A stretch of DNA of 64,000 nt from Gorsachius magnificus (GCA_034008185.1 CM067084.1:58790599-58854598), one strand, 5' to 3'. Positions 49,205 through 62,700 are shown, counted from the stretch's first letter. Notes: a model not told the origin generated them from the sequence alone. A program made the numbers and translations.

Positions 49205-49379
49205 AATAAATGTGTTTTGTTGCAATACCTTAATGGCTGCTGATCTTTTGTTGTTCCTGTGCCATGTTGTGGAATGGCAAAGGAAGTGTAATTTTCAAAG
49301 AATAAATGATAATTATTTGAATAAATGCTATTTCTCTAAAATAGGCAATGGATTTTTTTGAGGAAAAAAAATCAATAAA
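49205..49379 (+). terminator. Cluster of four AATAAA signals, distal candidate
   Basis: AATAAA occurs at 49205, 49301, 49320 and 49374, all on the + strand. Such clustering is typical of a distal poly(A) region, but AT-rich DNA also produces these by chance. Confidence 0.4.
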
Positions 49380-49399
49380 AATGTTTAAAAAAAAAATTT

Positions 49400-52300
49400 C
49401 TGTCTTTCCACGGGAGATCTGTTGAATAGCCTGAATTTAAATGAGACACAGGTGTTTTATGTATGGGTTTATGACAGTGGGAAGACTAGGATTAAAATCT
49501 CTGTAAATCTCAGGTTCATCATTACCTTGTTAGACTTCTGCAACCACCGTAGGTGTAAAGCAGATATGTAAGCATGATTTATACTAACTGTTTTAGCATA
49601 ATGCCTGTTTTCTCTTTGGGTTTGTTGTTTTTTTTTTTTTTTTTAAACCCAAAAAAAAAAATCTGTTTTCTTTTTTCCTTTAGTTGAGAATATTGGCTAC
49701 TATTCTGGAATGTTTCTTTGAAACAGATCTTTTCCTGAGTTGATGTTTTGGGCTAACAGTTCAAAAGAGCAGTTTGACTAATAGGTTTTGTGCCTTAGCA
49801 GAGACTGCTTTACTGTGGGGTCAATTTGACCAGCTGAGATCTACAGAGTGTGTTCATGCAGAGCTTACCTTTACTGCGTGACTCTGGTTGAGACACAATT
49901 TCTGCATTATAAGGTTTGCAAATATTATCCAAGAACCTGTCCAGTGGGGGAAGGGTATCTCCAAAGATTTCTTCAGTTAATACGAGGGCTTGGCCATGTC
50001 GTTGATTTTTGTTTCTTCATTGAGAAGATCTCTGGGCTATTGTGCTTAAAGTGGGCTGTTAGGATGCCACTGGATCTGCCAGAGGCACCCCTGGGGTGCC
50101 TTCCACTGTCACATGTGGGGGTAGTTTTGGACTGCTCTGCAGATACAGGTTGATAAGAGATTGAAAATTATGGGAATTTTGTCTTACTGCTATGATTCTT
50201 CTCGCCCCTAATACAGTGCTGGCACAATTTGCATTCCTATGAGTGCTGCCAGGTTGCCACCAGCTCCACATCTCAAGTTCCCAATTAAGGAATCCGGGGA
50301 AAAAACTTATGTGCTCTGCTGGGGGTTGTGGTGATGCTTGCAGGAGTCAGGAGGTAAGGGGTATGTGTCTCACTGGCTGAGACACTTTGTTATGTGCCTA
50401 CCCTGCATATCACCTTTCTGATTTTTAAATCCTGTTTTCCAGTGCATGCTGTTTCAGTGGGAGAGAAGGTATCAGGCTGTTGCTGGCATCTGAATTAGAA
50501 CAACTTCAGTTGTGCTTGAGTCCAAATGGAAACTGAATTAAAAACAAAAAAGGTACTGACTCAAGTCTTTGTTGCGAGCATGCTCTAAAAATTATGTTTG
50601 ATTTGGGCTACTTAATGTAAATCTGCAGTTTCAGTAAATTACATTAGGAAAACTGAACTATGTGCATGTGGGGTAGAAACAGATTATGTTGATGGATGGA
50701 TTATATTCCAAGTTGAATTGTTTGAAAAAATATCTACTAACTTGTAAAACTGAGCCTATTGCAGCAAGATTGACTGGGAAGATTCAGAATACATGGTGTG
50801 GTCTGTACAGTGTTCCTGCTTCTGACCCACCAGAAATATTCTCTGTGCTGTCAGAAAAGAAGTATTTGCCAAAGTTGGTGTTTATTGAGGCTAGATTGTT
50901 CTCTGTGAAGACAGGGAGCCTTGCAAAGTTTTCTTCATTGTTCACACCAGATTTGGATGTTGTACCGCTTTACTTGCAACTCCACAGCAAATGGGATCCA
51001 TCTGTAGCTCAGTTAAGGGGAAAACCAGTTCTGCTATTTTAGTTCTTACCACTGATGTAGCTTGACTGTCTAGTTATTGTCTTTGCTGAAATTTCTTTGA
51101 GAATATTCCTGTTATACTGCTCCTGTTTTACTAGAAAATCATGGCAATCTGTGATACTAAAGAGAAAGAAGGGTGTGGATGTTAATGCCACAGTTGCAGT
51201 AGGCAAATCCATCTTCCTACGTACCTATAATCTTGCACAGCAGTTCAGGTTTTTGGGGTGCTTTAGTACTTGCTTAGCCTACCTGACCTTACTTGAGCCC
51301 TTCCCGCTTTTTGTTCTAGACCCTCTTCTGTGTTGTAGACTCTGGAATGTCCTCATCTTTAGGTTGTCTTTAATACACACTCCTATTCTGCTCATTCACT
51401 TGATGTGGTTTTTCTAGTTTATGACTCAAACTTCAGCCATGCTTTCTATTTAGACCCCATGACATCTCTGACTATTAACTTTGGCTTGGTTTGTGCATTA
51501 TGATTAAGCCCCTTATATCAAACTTGCCTTAACCTTTATCTTAAATCCTGGTAGATTTAAATCTTCTTGGTGTTTCCCTATAGAGAAAGTGATCTCACTG
51601 AATGGGCCGAGAGAGACAGAGGTCTAGATGTTATTAAATAGGTGTTACAAAGTTCTGTAGCCCATGTCTATAAAGGCCTATGAAGGTCTTCTGCGTATTT
51701 ACATTTGTAGTTCTCAGCAAATCAGAAGGCAAACTAAAGCAAATGTATTCTGTTTGCCTTTAGAAATTATTTTAGTTCGGTGCCTTAATGATCCTATAAT
51801 ATGTATTGTGCCTGGTAATAAAGAATGCAATTTCTTGCAAATTATACCTTTGGTTAAATAAACAGTAAAGCCTTTTCTTTCAAAACTTAATTAGCATTGG
51901 TTTGTCCAGTACTGCAGACTGCTAAAGAACTAATAGCTCTGAATAAATTGAGGTTTGCTGTATGTATGAGTTTTGTAACTTGTCATTTTCTCCCCATCTA
52001 CTTTTCCAATATGTTGCATTTAAAAGCTAATAATGTGTTTGTATTTGACTAGTTTTGCTTTATATGTCCATTTAAATTACAGCATGATTGAAATATAATT
52101 TCTTCAAATAGGCTTTAGCCATTAGCCTTTAGTTTATTGTGTCTTAGTAGCTTACATTTGTGATTGGTGTCCAGCACTTAAGTTTGTTTTCAGGGTTTTT
52201 TTTCCCCCGCTATTTATTTACTCATCTTGTACATTGGAACTGTTCAAGCTCATTGGATGATAAATACCATAAACTGCATATAACAATCCTAAGGTCTTCC

Positions 52301-52750
52301 CAGGCTGTTACAGGCAGAACATTTTTTGCATGAGGATCCTTGCAAGCTTTTCTTCCAGGGGAAACTAGGTTTTATGGGAGATTACACAACTTTCATGTAG
52401 GGAAATATGTCTTGGAGTCTTGATTAAATCCCTGAGTGAAACAACAATACTTTTTATCTATATCCTGGAGATGGTTAGTTTAGTTCCCTTTCTGTAACTT
52501 CTTGATCTTATATAGCACAGCTTAATAAATGAGTTTTGAAAACGTTGGCATAGGATCATTCTAAGAACTGGTGTACAGACAAATAAATACGAAATATCTA
52601 TCAATAGCAAGAAATCGCACCATTAGCTTAAAGTTTCTTTTTTCCTCATTAAATAGCAAAACAGTAAATTCAGATTTATTTTTTCCTCCCAGCTGTTAAA
52701 GAAAAGTTCTCACTAGCTTGACCTTTCTATGAATTTTCAATATTAGTAGC
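49400..52750. other. Intergenic, no gene or transposon recognised
   Basis: Unique sequence. At 49628-49661 a T-run of about 17 and an A-run of 11 flank AAACCC and could pair as a hairpin. Reading frames of 101-118 codons at 49848-50153, 50686-51042 and 51097-51417 show no domain I recognise, have no splice or promoter context, and are probably chance. Confidence 0.65.
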
Positions 52751-52919
52751 TGTATTGCATATGCGCGGCAAGGTTTTGGTAGTGGGGGGCTACAGGGTAG
52801 CTTCTCACTGTGTCCAGTAGAGCCAGTGCCAGCTGGCTCCAAGTCGGACCCACTGCTGGCCAAGGCTGAGCCCATCAGTGACAGTGGTAGCAACTCTGGG
52901 ATAATGTATTTAGGGGGAG

Positions 52920-52950
<31 letters not shown>

Positions 52951-53741
52951 ACCACCACCAAACCCAACAAACCAAAACTAAAACCACGGCATTTGCAGCT
53001 GGGGAGGAGTGAGAATATGTGAGAACAATAACTCTGCAGACACCAAGGTCAGTGCAGAAAGAGGGGGGAGGAGGTGCTCCGGGGCAGGATCGGATTCCCC
53101 TGCAGCCTGTGGGGACCCGGGGGGCCCAAGGGGCCCCACTGGAGCAGGTTTGCTGGGGGTGATCCTGTGAAGGACCCACGCTGGAGCAGTCTGTTCCTGG
53201 AGGACTGTACCCCATGGAAATGATGGGCCCATGCTGGAGCAGTTTGTGAAGAACTGTAGCCTGTGGGAAGAACCCACATTGGAGAAGTTCATGGAGGACT
53301 GTCTGCTGTGGGAGGGACCCCATGCTGAAGCAGGGGAAGAGTGTGAGGAGTCCTCCCGTGAGGAGGAAGGAGTGGCAGAAACAACATGTGATGAACTGAC
53401 CCCAACCCCCATTGCCTGTCCCCCTGTGCCACTCAGGAGGTAGAGAAAATCAGGAGTAAAGCTGAGCCCAGGAAGAAGGGAGGGGTGAGGGGGAAGGTGT
53501 TTTATGATTCAGTTTTTATTTTTCATTATCTTATTTGGATTTGATTGGCAATAAATTAAATTAATTTTCCCCAAGTCAAGTCTGGTTTTGCCCGTGATGG
53601 TAATTGGTGAGTGATCTCTCCCTGTCCTTACCTTGACCCATGAGCTTTTCGTTGTATTTTCTCTCCCCTATCCAGCTAAGGGGGGAGTGACAGAATGGCT
53701 TTGGTGGACACCTGGCATCCAGCCAGGGTCAACCCATTGTA
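52751..53741 (+). mobile_element. Avian endogenous-retrovirus LTR (about 1 kb, solo)
   Basis: It has landmarks of a long avian ERV LTR. Near the start is GGCAAGGTTTTGGTAGTGGG. Next is the GAGCCAGTGCCAGCTGGCTC segment, then a TATA-like TAATGTATTTAG followed by a 28-A tract (52920-52948). A G-rich region follows with repeated GGACCCACGCTGGAGCAG-type modules. A GGCAATAAATTAAATTAATT block gives the polyadenylation signal, and the end is CATCCAGCCAGGGTCAACCC. It is a different family from the two intronic LTRs. No viral genes flank it, and both limits are approximate. Confidence 0.85.
53135..53335 (+). repeat. Degenerate tandem modules of about 45-53 bp inside the LTR
   Basis: The motif CCCACGCTGGAGCAG and variants recur at about 53135, 53175, 53228, 53273 and 53319. 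GAGGACTG or GAAGAACTG and GTGGGAG follow at matching offsets. The spacing is 40-53 bp. Confidence 0.8.
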
Positions 53742-56700
53742 GTAATTGAGTTTAATTTAGAAAGCTTATCTTCCAAGACTTAAATCTTGATAGAGAGAAG
53801 TCACTAGATGTAAAATATTTGTAAAAGACCTTTTATAAAGGTTTGCTTTCCTACAAACGAGCTACATCATAGCAGCGTTAACTTGTTTAGTTCTCTCTGA
53901 ATAGTAGTTCTGGGATAAATACATATCTTGTGATGATTATTCATCTTTTTTAATGCCAGTCATGAAAAAGTTCAAAAGTTTCACATACATAACTGTATTC
54001 ATAAAAAATGCAAATTTAGGATATTTACCATTTACTATTAGAATTTGTCAAAATAACCTGACAGCATTAAGCAAAATATTGCTATTGAAATTCAGCAGCC
54101 ATGAATATATTTCTTACTTGAATAATAAAACCTTGATTTGTTATGGCTAATGATGAGGAAGTAGTTACAGGGAATCTGATGTTTCTGCAGCTAGCAGTTA
54201 ATTTATCTCCAGTTGAGTCTCTTGTGGCCATCTCTTTCTCTGAACTACTTGGGTTTCAAAAAAAGGCATTATTTTAGAGTTCCAAATGTACAGCCAGAGA
54301 TTAATCTTGAAAATTCTGTTTAAAAAAAAACCCCACAAAAATAACCCTCCTCCTTAATGTGTTTGCATAAGCTTCCTATGTTAATTGATTTTTGAGAGGC
54401 ATATAACAAAACAGAGAGCTGACACCCACTCTGAAATACAAACCAGTTCTGCAATAGGTAAATGCTATTTACCTTCAAATAGGGTTTTATTTTTTTCTTT
54501 ATCAGGTGGATTAAGGTGATGAAGAAAATATTTCAAATGGCTTGAATCAAGGTCAGAAGTAATTGGTAAGAAATTGCACCTGTGTCCTGCTAAGGACTTC
54601 AAAGATGAATGTTCTCTCCATGGTTTCACCAATTTTTTTATTTCAGCTGTTATATAAAATCCTCAAATGTAGCTCAAGGAAGTGGAATTTAGGGGTTTCT
54701 CTAATTCCCTTCCAGCTTGTGGACACTGTAGTCCAGACTTAGGCCTTGTTGGTATGCATCTGGTCATGCATTATTTACTGAGTATTGCTAATTACTTCTC
54801 TGCTGTAGCTTTTGGAATTTTCATTTTTAGGACTAAACTGATCTGCAGAATTTTACAATTTATCTGTCATGTGTAGACCACAGAGCTAGGACAAAAAAGG
54901 TGAAAGCCCTGCTCTATAAAAAGCAGTGTTTTTCCACCTTTGAGTACATGCTCTGGACTGTATCTGAGATTTGTGCTCCTGAGAGGTATCAAAAAGGGTA
55001 TCTTATTTGTAAATGGTCTTTGTTAGAGTTCATTGTCACACTGGAAAGATTAATGAAATCTATAATCAAATAACATTTTTGTGGAACTAACCTAATAATT
55101 TCTTGCCTTGATATATTCTGAAATGGGCAGCAACACTTTAAATGGACAAAGTTTATAGTCAGATTTTAGTTAACTGTACCAGAGTATTAGGGTGAATACT
55201 CTTTTTGTATGTTTACATTAAACAGAAACTTCCTCTTCCCAGGTACTGGAGGTTTCATGTGATTGGGTTTTTTTGGCCATGGAAGTCATGCATCCAAGTA
55301 TTGGATCTCTGGTAGAACATAACCTGGTATGTTTGAAGGTAGGTAAGGAATCAGACAAAGTTGTTAAATCATGTAGTCAGTAGTATCACACATCTGTCAC
55401 TGATCAGTAACCATTTTTTATAATGCACTTACATTGCTTTGGTTTTCATAGTAAAGCTTTCATTACAAATAAAAAAGTAATTCAAAGATGTTTTAGAAAT
55501 AAACTAACATTATTTCATTCAAGTTTTCTTTTCAAGCTTTTGTTTCTGCTTTTTAAGCAGACATTTTAATATACAAGTACGGCACTCCATTTTTTTTTCC
55601 TGATTGCCCTAAGCAAAAGCAATGGGTAGTTGTGAACTATCATTGTGTATACCTTATTTTACCCTTTCCAGCACCTGCTTCCTCACTGCTTTTGAAGGTA
55701 TATTTTTGTTATTTATTAAATAAAGAGTGCTCCAATTGTGTTCTGTTGCACTCACATTCCCTTTACTTAACACCTGTGATGAGAATCTTCTTTAGCCTTG
55801 CCTGTTGTCAGCTGTTCAGAGCTGAGAAATAAGTAGTAAAAATTAAAGGCAGCCAGACACCTTCTTGCCTCCAAAAGTATGATATGTTGCCCATAATTAG
55901 AATGTTTTCAGTTTCTTAGCTATTGATGTGCACCTTTCTATTCCCTGATATATCATTAGTGAGAAGAACACAAAAAAGTGTATCACATCATACAGGACAC
56001 TATCATAAAGAAGCAAACTTTTTTTTTTCTTTCAAGTTATCTCTTCACAATTAATGAACTGTGAAAAGAAATTGCATAGTAAAAGGATACTACCTATGCA
56101 GCTGTGTTTATGATTAGATCTTAAAACGGAGAGCCAGTTTATATGCTACTTGGATTGCAAAATCACTTACTTTCTCCTATTTTTTTTTTTTTTTATTATC
56201 AAGATAAAATTTCTACTAGGCCAACAGGAGGAAAAACTGAATGCAAGCAAAATTATACAGGCTTTACTTCGAGGAAATCCTGTTAACATTCTTATTTATA
56301 TACTCCATTTTCAGACAATTACTTTAGTTTTATTAAAAGGCTGGAGTCAAAGTCACTATCTGCTTTTAATAACAGCTTCCTAACTACTATGTACACCATA
56401 AACTGTTTTCTTTCCCAGAATCAGAACTCTTTGCTATAGATTTATTTGAAAAAAAACTTTGGTATCTAGATTTATATTTTAAAAATAATAGCTAACATAA
56501 GTTCTTTTGCAATTGCAATCAATTCACTCAAGTTAATTTACACTTGACTGATCCATGAGAAAGCTTTACCATGCAGGCAGGCTGAGATACCTAACGCATT
56601 CAGTGCGCCATACCTTTTATGCTATTGAAAAAGTGTGTTGCCACTTCTTATGTTCCTTTTTAAGACCAAATGTTTGCTCTCATGTTTTCTGGCTTTTGTG

Positions 56701-59700
56701 TGCACTTTATTTTCAGCTACAGAACCCCAGATTCCAGTGGAAAAGAAAAAATTCTCATCAATTTATTGGATATTGCCCTTAAACATTTACAGGTGAAGGA
56801 GGTGTGCCTCTTAAAAGAGGTTTCAGAGTAAGGTGATCAACTGGTTTGACAGCAATAAAAGTTCCCCGGAAAGTCACATCTGCATCTTCATGAAAAGAGT
56901 AAGGTCATTTTACTCTGATCTACAATTTGGTTCAGGCCCCCAAAGGTTAATGTCCAGTACATTAGGCATGTTATAATTGAACTGTTGAGAAACAAATTAA
57001 AATGTTAATGAACTGTCTTCCCTTCGGAAGTAAACTCTAGGGTTCTTATTACCAGCACTGCCAGCAATCTTGATCTTATTGTCTAATCGACACTTAGTGG
57101 CTCTCTCTTGGTGTCTCTAATTTTACATAATTAATGTGCATGTAAAATGAACCTTGTAAATATTTTGTGCTCATATACCACATGCTGAATAATGTAAGCA
57201 AGCTATTATAAGTTGCTTATGTTTGCCCCTTGTAGCATCTTGATCTTGGAACATTGCATTAACATGGAGCTGTGAAGGAGGAATGTACCAGGCAGCTCAC
57301 CTCGTTGAAGTGTATAACGCAGAAACAATGAAAAAAATCTAAAGAGCAAAATGATCAGCTAGGTTCTTTTTGTTTGTTCTTCCCATACTAAAGCAGTCTA
57401 GTGAATAATAGATTGCAGAATTTTCAGCTGATATATATTAGACTGTTTTACAAATACACCTCTAAATGACATGCAGATGGCCTTTATGGCTTCTTATCAA
57501 GGATGTCCACACTTATAAGTAATATCTAATGAAATTGTGAAGTATAGAATATAAGATCAAAAATAATGAAAAGATTTCTAGCTTGTTGAAATTATATTGA
57601 GGGACTCTAGGAAGAAGAAATACTCTTTTCAGTTTTAAGTATGGGCTGATCTTCCAGAAAATGAAATATCAGGTCACTAGCCAGAAATTTGTTGTGTTAC
57701 TGAATCAGAAATTTCTTTTTTCATCTTTGCTACCAGTCTTTACTCTGCAGTGCAGAATGCTGGCTTAAAACTATTGTGTTTGATAACTGTGATTAAAGAA
57801 ATAATGATTTTTTTTCACCTTTTTATTTTGTTGATATTACTTTGTATTTAATCCTGTTCTCATTGTAAGCTTTAGTGAGTTTAAAGAATTTTCAATGAGA
57901 CAGGTCAGAGTGGCTCAGCCCTCACAAAAAATAGATACTGTAAGTGTTGTCTCTTAACATTTTTGGTTTTAATAAGCTCTTTTCCAGCTGCTGCTTGTAA
58001 TATACAGTCTGTTTCGTGGAAATCAGTCTTCATTTTCCTCATTGAAGTTAGAAAGGGCTTGCTCATCAGAATTATGTAACAGTTCTCTTTTTCCACATCT
58101 TCATTTATCACCTCCCACTGGAAATCATGTAAAAGTTGAATCTGGGTCCGTGCAACAACCTGGCAGCTAGGATGCCTTGATACATTTTTCCACACTGATT
58201 CAAATAAAAATTATTTTTAAAGTAGATGAAAAACTCAAATAAATAAATATGGATTCACCTTAATTGAAAGAAAACTTATGGCATCCTGAGAACAACAAAG
58301 CTGTCTGTAAGTGTAAATAACTAGCAGTCTGCTGTTATATGTATTATAAAATTGAAGAAAATGGTCTTCTACCAGACTGGTTACACACAGTTTTGTGCTT
58401 GTACATGCACATTTGTGAGTGAAAGTATTTAGTCATTGCACTCCCCTTTGCAGTTCATCAGGTATCTCTCTGCTGCTAGTGCCTCTTTCTGCTGCTGATG
58501 GTTGGTAAGTATGTGTGTATTAAATAGATTTCAAAGCCGCTGCCATTACCTTGTGGTTAACCTGATAGCAGGTTTGCTCCCCAAGCCAAATGGATTGCAT
58601 TCCTGTGGAATGCCAACCTGATCTTCACTACTGGCTCCATTTCCCCCCTTTCTCCAAGCTCCGCCTTCCTAAGCTTCATAGGACTACAGGGAGAGAGGTC
58701 CCTCCAGTCCTACTGACCCATTCCTACTGTCTGGGTAAATTAGGATGTCGCTGTTCTACTCAGACTGGAAAGTGGTCACAGAGCTGACTTACCAAAAAAG
58801 TTGTGAACATTATAGGGGACAAACTTTAGCAGTGATATCTTTAAAACAGTAATGCAGGGATGAGTTACAAGTGCCTTCACTGGCTTTCAGTGAATTTTCA
58901 GAATTTCTTCAATATACAGTGAGTCAAGGATGTAACTCATGTTTTTAGTCCCACAGAGATTTTTGTCAACCTGTGGGTGACAGTGAGATGGAGAAAGTGT
59001 TAACCATCATTAGTGGATTATTTTGTTATTAAGAACAGGAGAAGAACTAAATATATTAAATGAAATCCCACTCCTCCCACCCTCAAATTCCCCTGCCTGC
59101 AAAAAGCAGTTTGTGAAACACTTTAAAAGAAAATTTATTCTACAGAAATTTGGTCTCAATTCTCCATGAGTGTTAAGTCCTGTCTTAAAGTGTTATAGAA
59201 GAATAATTGATCGGTTAGTAGTTGAACACAGAATTATTTCAATATTTTCTGAATTATAATTTAATATTTAAAGTTCAATGAAACATATTTAAGTAATTTG
59301 CTAAAAAATGTGTGTTTTCTTCAAAAAGTATATCAGCAGAGATCAAACCTTAAATCTAACTGAAAGTCCAATATTATTCTCATTTACCAAAATGCCTTCA
59401 TCATAGACATACACATGTTAAATAATTCCATGTTCACCAAAAAACCTTTGTGTCTTACATTACAGAAAATTACACTAGCATCCTATTGAAATCAGTTCAA
59501 GAGAAAAATGAAATGGAATTCCTAGATAAACCTTTTTTACTTCATTCCAGCAATGTAATTGGAAGAGCTGGTGATAATGCATTTTAAGCTGGAAATTTGA
59601 TACTTTTTTTTTTTTTTTTTTTTTTTTTTTACTGTATTATAGTTGCCCTGGGGTACATTCGTACATTCGTCTCTTCTGGTGCCTTACAGTGGCCTCATAT

Positions 59701-62700
59701 GAGTGAGGTCTGAATTTAGAACAATCTAGATAGCAAACAACACTTCAGTGGGGGCAAAAAATAACAGCTTAGCCTTTGGAAGGCATTATAGTGAAGGACT
59801 GAGGCTGATGCTTATCGCTATATGCTGCTTATCTGATGAATATTTTCTTCTTCATCTGCTACTTCCTAACCTTAAAGGAAGGTTTATGTAAAATTATGAA
59901 AGGCTGTTTCCACTGCCAAGAATCAATTAATTTCATGGTGAAGGGTTACTTTAAAATTAATTTTCTCAACTTCATGCTGCAGAGGTAGGATTATTGATAC
60001 ACCAGGAAATTCAGGCTTTCAGGCAGTTCCTTTCTTTTATACTGAATGTCCTAGTTTTAACTCCAGCTAGCAAAGATTTTCTAGACTTGGAACATGAGCA
60101 ATCTACTCCTGTAGAGCAGAAGATCATTTTATTTGCTGTATTTCTGTGCTGTAATATCAACTATAACAAATGCAGATAAGTGGAAGTTGCCTGCTGCTAA
60201 TATGAGCAATGTAGAGTTTATCCATTTTCCACAGCTGATCTGGACACTAAACATAGCTAATCTTTTCTTTCTCTGTTTTTTCTTTAATAGATGCACCACT
60301 ATTACAAGTAAATATCTTTCCCAACTACTGAGTTTCCCAATACTGAAGCACAAAAAGGGTTAGGTTAATGGAAGAGGTGATTCTGTCAGGTTTTGAACTG
60401 GAGGGGATTCAGCTGTTACAAAGCCAAGTAATATTATCCTCATCACTGACCACATCAGTAAGTACAGTAAGTATAAAAATAGTGCAATACTCTTTTAAAA
60501 TTGATAGCACAGGTGTTTAGGCATATTTTTTTCTAAAATATTTTAGACTTATTCTTTTATATTAACACCATATTGCTTCACATATAATAACAGCATTCCC
60601 ACACACATTGGCAAATATTCCTTAAGCACAGAGAAGGCCTGTAAACCTCTAGAAATAGCAGTGCATAAAATATTTTCAGATAATTATAGTGCAATTGCTT
60701 GCAGATTTCTAGTTACAGGTTGCAATGTGCAAGGCGATGGTCATATTTAATACATCACAGACATAAAATTTGTATTTTACTAAGTCTTATATGCAGAGAG
60801 GTTTTCATCTAATTTTACTTTGTAAGTAATGAACAAAGGTGAAATAGTGATGTTCTACCATGATTAGGTGTACTGGCAAGGGTAACTCATCAATCCTAAC
60901 TCAGCCCTGTAGAAAATAGCATCTTGGATAATTTCACAGTCAAAGAGAAACATTACACTATGTACAGTCTTTCAGCACACTTCCATGTTAATATTACTTT
61001 CAATACAAATTTTAAAAAGAGACTTTTTTGGCAAATGAACCATTTGGCCTTATTAATGCTGAGTGGAAAAGAGGAGAAACAGCTATTGACAAGTGAAGAT
61101 ACATATCCCACCATATGGATTCTAACGTTTTAATTATATTGTTCTCTTTCTTTTTATGGCAACTTTTAGTGATAATAATTTTTCAACTAATTAAAGACCA
61201 GCTGCTACTTAGCAAGCTAGGCACCCAATTAGGAATCCAGAACCTGGTAAACAACCTTTACTGCCAGCCAGCTAGTTGAATCACCTCCTGTCACTGGCAT
61301 GGAAGTCTTTTTGTAGTTGTTGTTTATAAATGCACATTTTAGTCATATTGACTGGCTCTGCTGAATGCTCTTCCTTGAGACTAGCACAAGGATCTGACAT
61401 CATGGTCACTTATTTTTTTTCAGGGCAGCCTGCAATACCTTGTGGTTTTCTACATTTTTTTTTTAAAGTTTACTGGCAATTAAAAGCCTTATTTAGGAAA
61501 AGTTTTGCTGTGCAGAAAAACACATGTATTTCCTGGATGCAGAAAGCAATTTGTCTAGGGCAACTTCCTGCTATGTAATGATGTTTAGAGAAATCATGTT
61601 GCTATTTCAGATTGAATTCTAGTCTTTCCATGTGGTGTACAGTCCATATGAATGTGGCCCATGTTTATTCTGTTTAGTGTTGCGGAGTAAATAAATAATC
61701 CATATATGTGTTTTTTTGACTTTGTTTATAAAAAATAATCACTGCAGAACTCTTGAAGACCAGCAGCCATGAAAAGGAAATCTGTGTAACTTGTCCTGAC
61801 TGTTTTTGTTCACTGGTCACTCTGAAATATACACTTAGTCATGAATTTACTGGCAGAGACAATGGGTTAGGGGAAGGAAATCTGCAGATGACAGAATCAC
61901 TTAGGTAAACTAAAGCTAGAAAAAGCTGAGTGTAAGTCCAGGTGCACAGTTTTGGCTAAATGTAAGGTGATTCATACTTAAAGGAATAGTTTAAATGAGT
62001 TTCATGTATTGCACAAAGCCACCTTCTAGGCCATTCAGGGAACAGATTTGGAGCTGTAATAAAAATAATAAGCTTCTACTTAGCATACACCCTTGCTCAA
62101 AAAGACAAAAATGTTAGTATGTTTCAAAATACAATGAATAAAAGAAGTAGCTGCGAAATGAAGTTGACAGCTTTTCCATGGACCTAGTGCTTGCCTAACT
62201 AATACTGAGGAAAAAAAATCGTTAACAGAGCTAAGGGAAGAGTACAAGCATATACAGACATTGAGAAGCCTTGGGCTATCGAGGTTAAAAAGGAAGTGAA
62301 GTGTTTGTAAAGGAACAATGTGAGAATTTCTGTAGACTAGGTAGATGAAGGTTTATATTGCATAGTTTTAGTGTTGAGAAATTAGTCATGTTTTCACAGG
62401 AGACTGACAGCCCCAGATGTTAGAGAGAGTTTCCTGTACAGATGATAGCCAGTTCCTGTAGCAGCCTTTGCTTTTTTGCCTTTATTCTGGCTTTGCAGGT
62501 CTGTTGGCACAGGAGAAGAAAGGTAAACTTCATTCTCATGGAATGAAAAATAGATCTTTCAATGGAAATACAACACAATAAATTTTGAAATTATTAAAAC
62601 AAACAAACAGAAAAGGTTGTATCTAGTTCTTAAGAACATGAGAGCTCTGCCAAAGGAAATGGCTCAGATGAAGATCTTAGGAGGAATAGATGCTTTTATG

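Larger units (their letters stand above)
1..49400 (+). other. ARAP2: ARAP2 gene, 3' part (13 coding exons, introns and probable 3' UTR)
   Basis: The exons encode, in order, a RhoGAP domain, a Ras-associating domain, a PH domain and a basic tail. This is the C-terminal order of ARAP proteins. Peptides such as KQIYLKNGDSSNVAELLESF, EINHMNPHNLA, QAGDLLIEVYVERKEPDCS and GVKKKMKPPT identify ARAP2 rather than ARAP1 or ARAP3. Exon phases chain without conflict to 552 complete codons plus stop, about the last third of a protein of roughly 1,700 residues. The family is known to act as a PIP3-regulated GAP for Arf6. The ARAP2 RhoGAP module is reported to bind RhoA-GTP while lacking the usual catalytic arginine; that position falls in an exon upstream of the window. 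The gene start is not included. The 3' limit is inferred from polyadenylation signals. Confidence 0.93.
46261..49400 (+). other. Probable ARAP2 3' UTR
   Basis: AT-rich sequence after the stop with no continuing gene. It contains a TG/TA/CG alternating repeat (46291-46321), a 13-C run (47148-47160) and several AATAAA or ATTAAA signals. The end is set by the last signal of a dense cluster; the UTR could stop near 46.76 kb instead. A GC-richer stretch at 47520-47880 stands out from its surroundings. Confidence 0.55.

Noticed and set aside
50686..51417. Two neighbouring frames of 118 and 106 codons
   Set aside because: They are in intergenic DNA without promoter, splice or polyadenylation context, and I recognise no domain. 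A protein search would settle it; a significant hit would reverse the rejection.
52910..53412. Minus-strand frames of 137 and 144 codons
   Set aside because: They are the reverse complement of repeated GC-rich modules and the poly-A tract of an LTR. Their proline/serine-rich product is a by-product of the repeats.
57905..58195. 96-codon minus-strand frame
   Set aside because: No recognised motif and no flanking splice signals that join to anything else. Likely chance.
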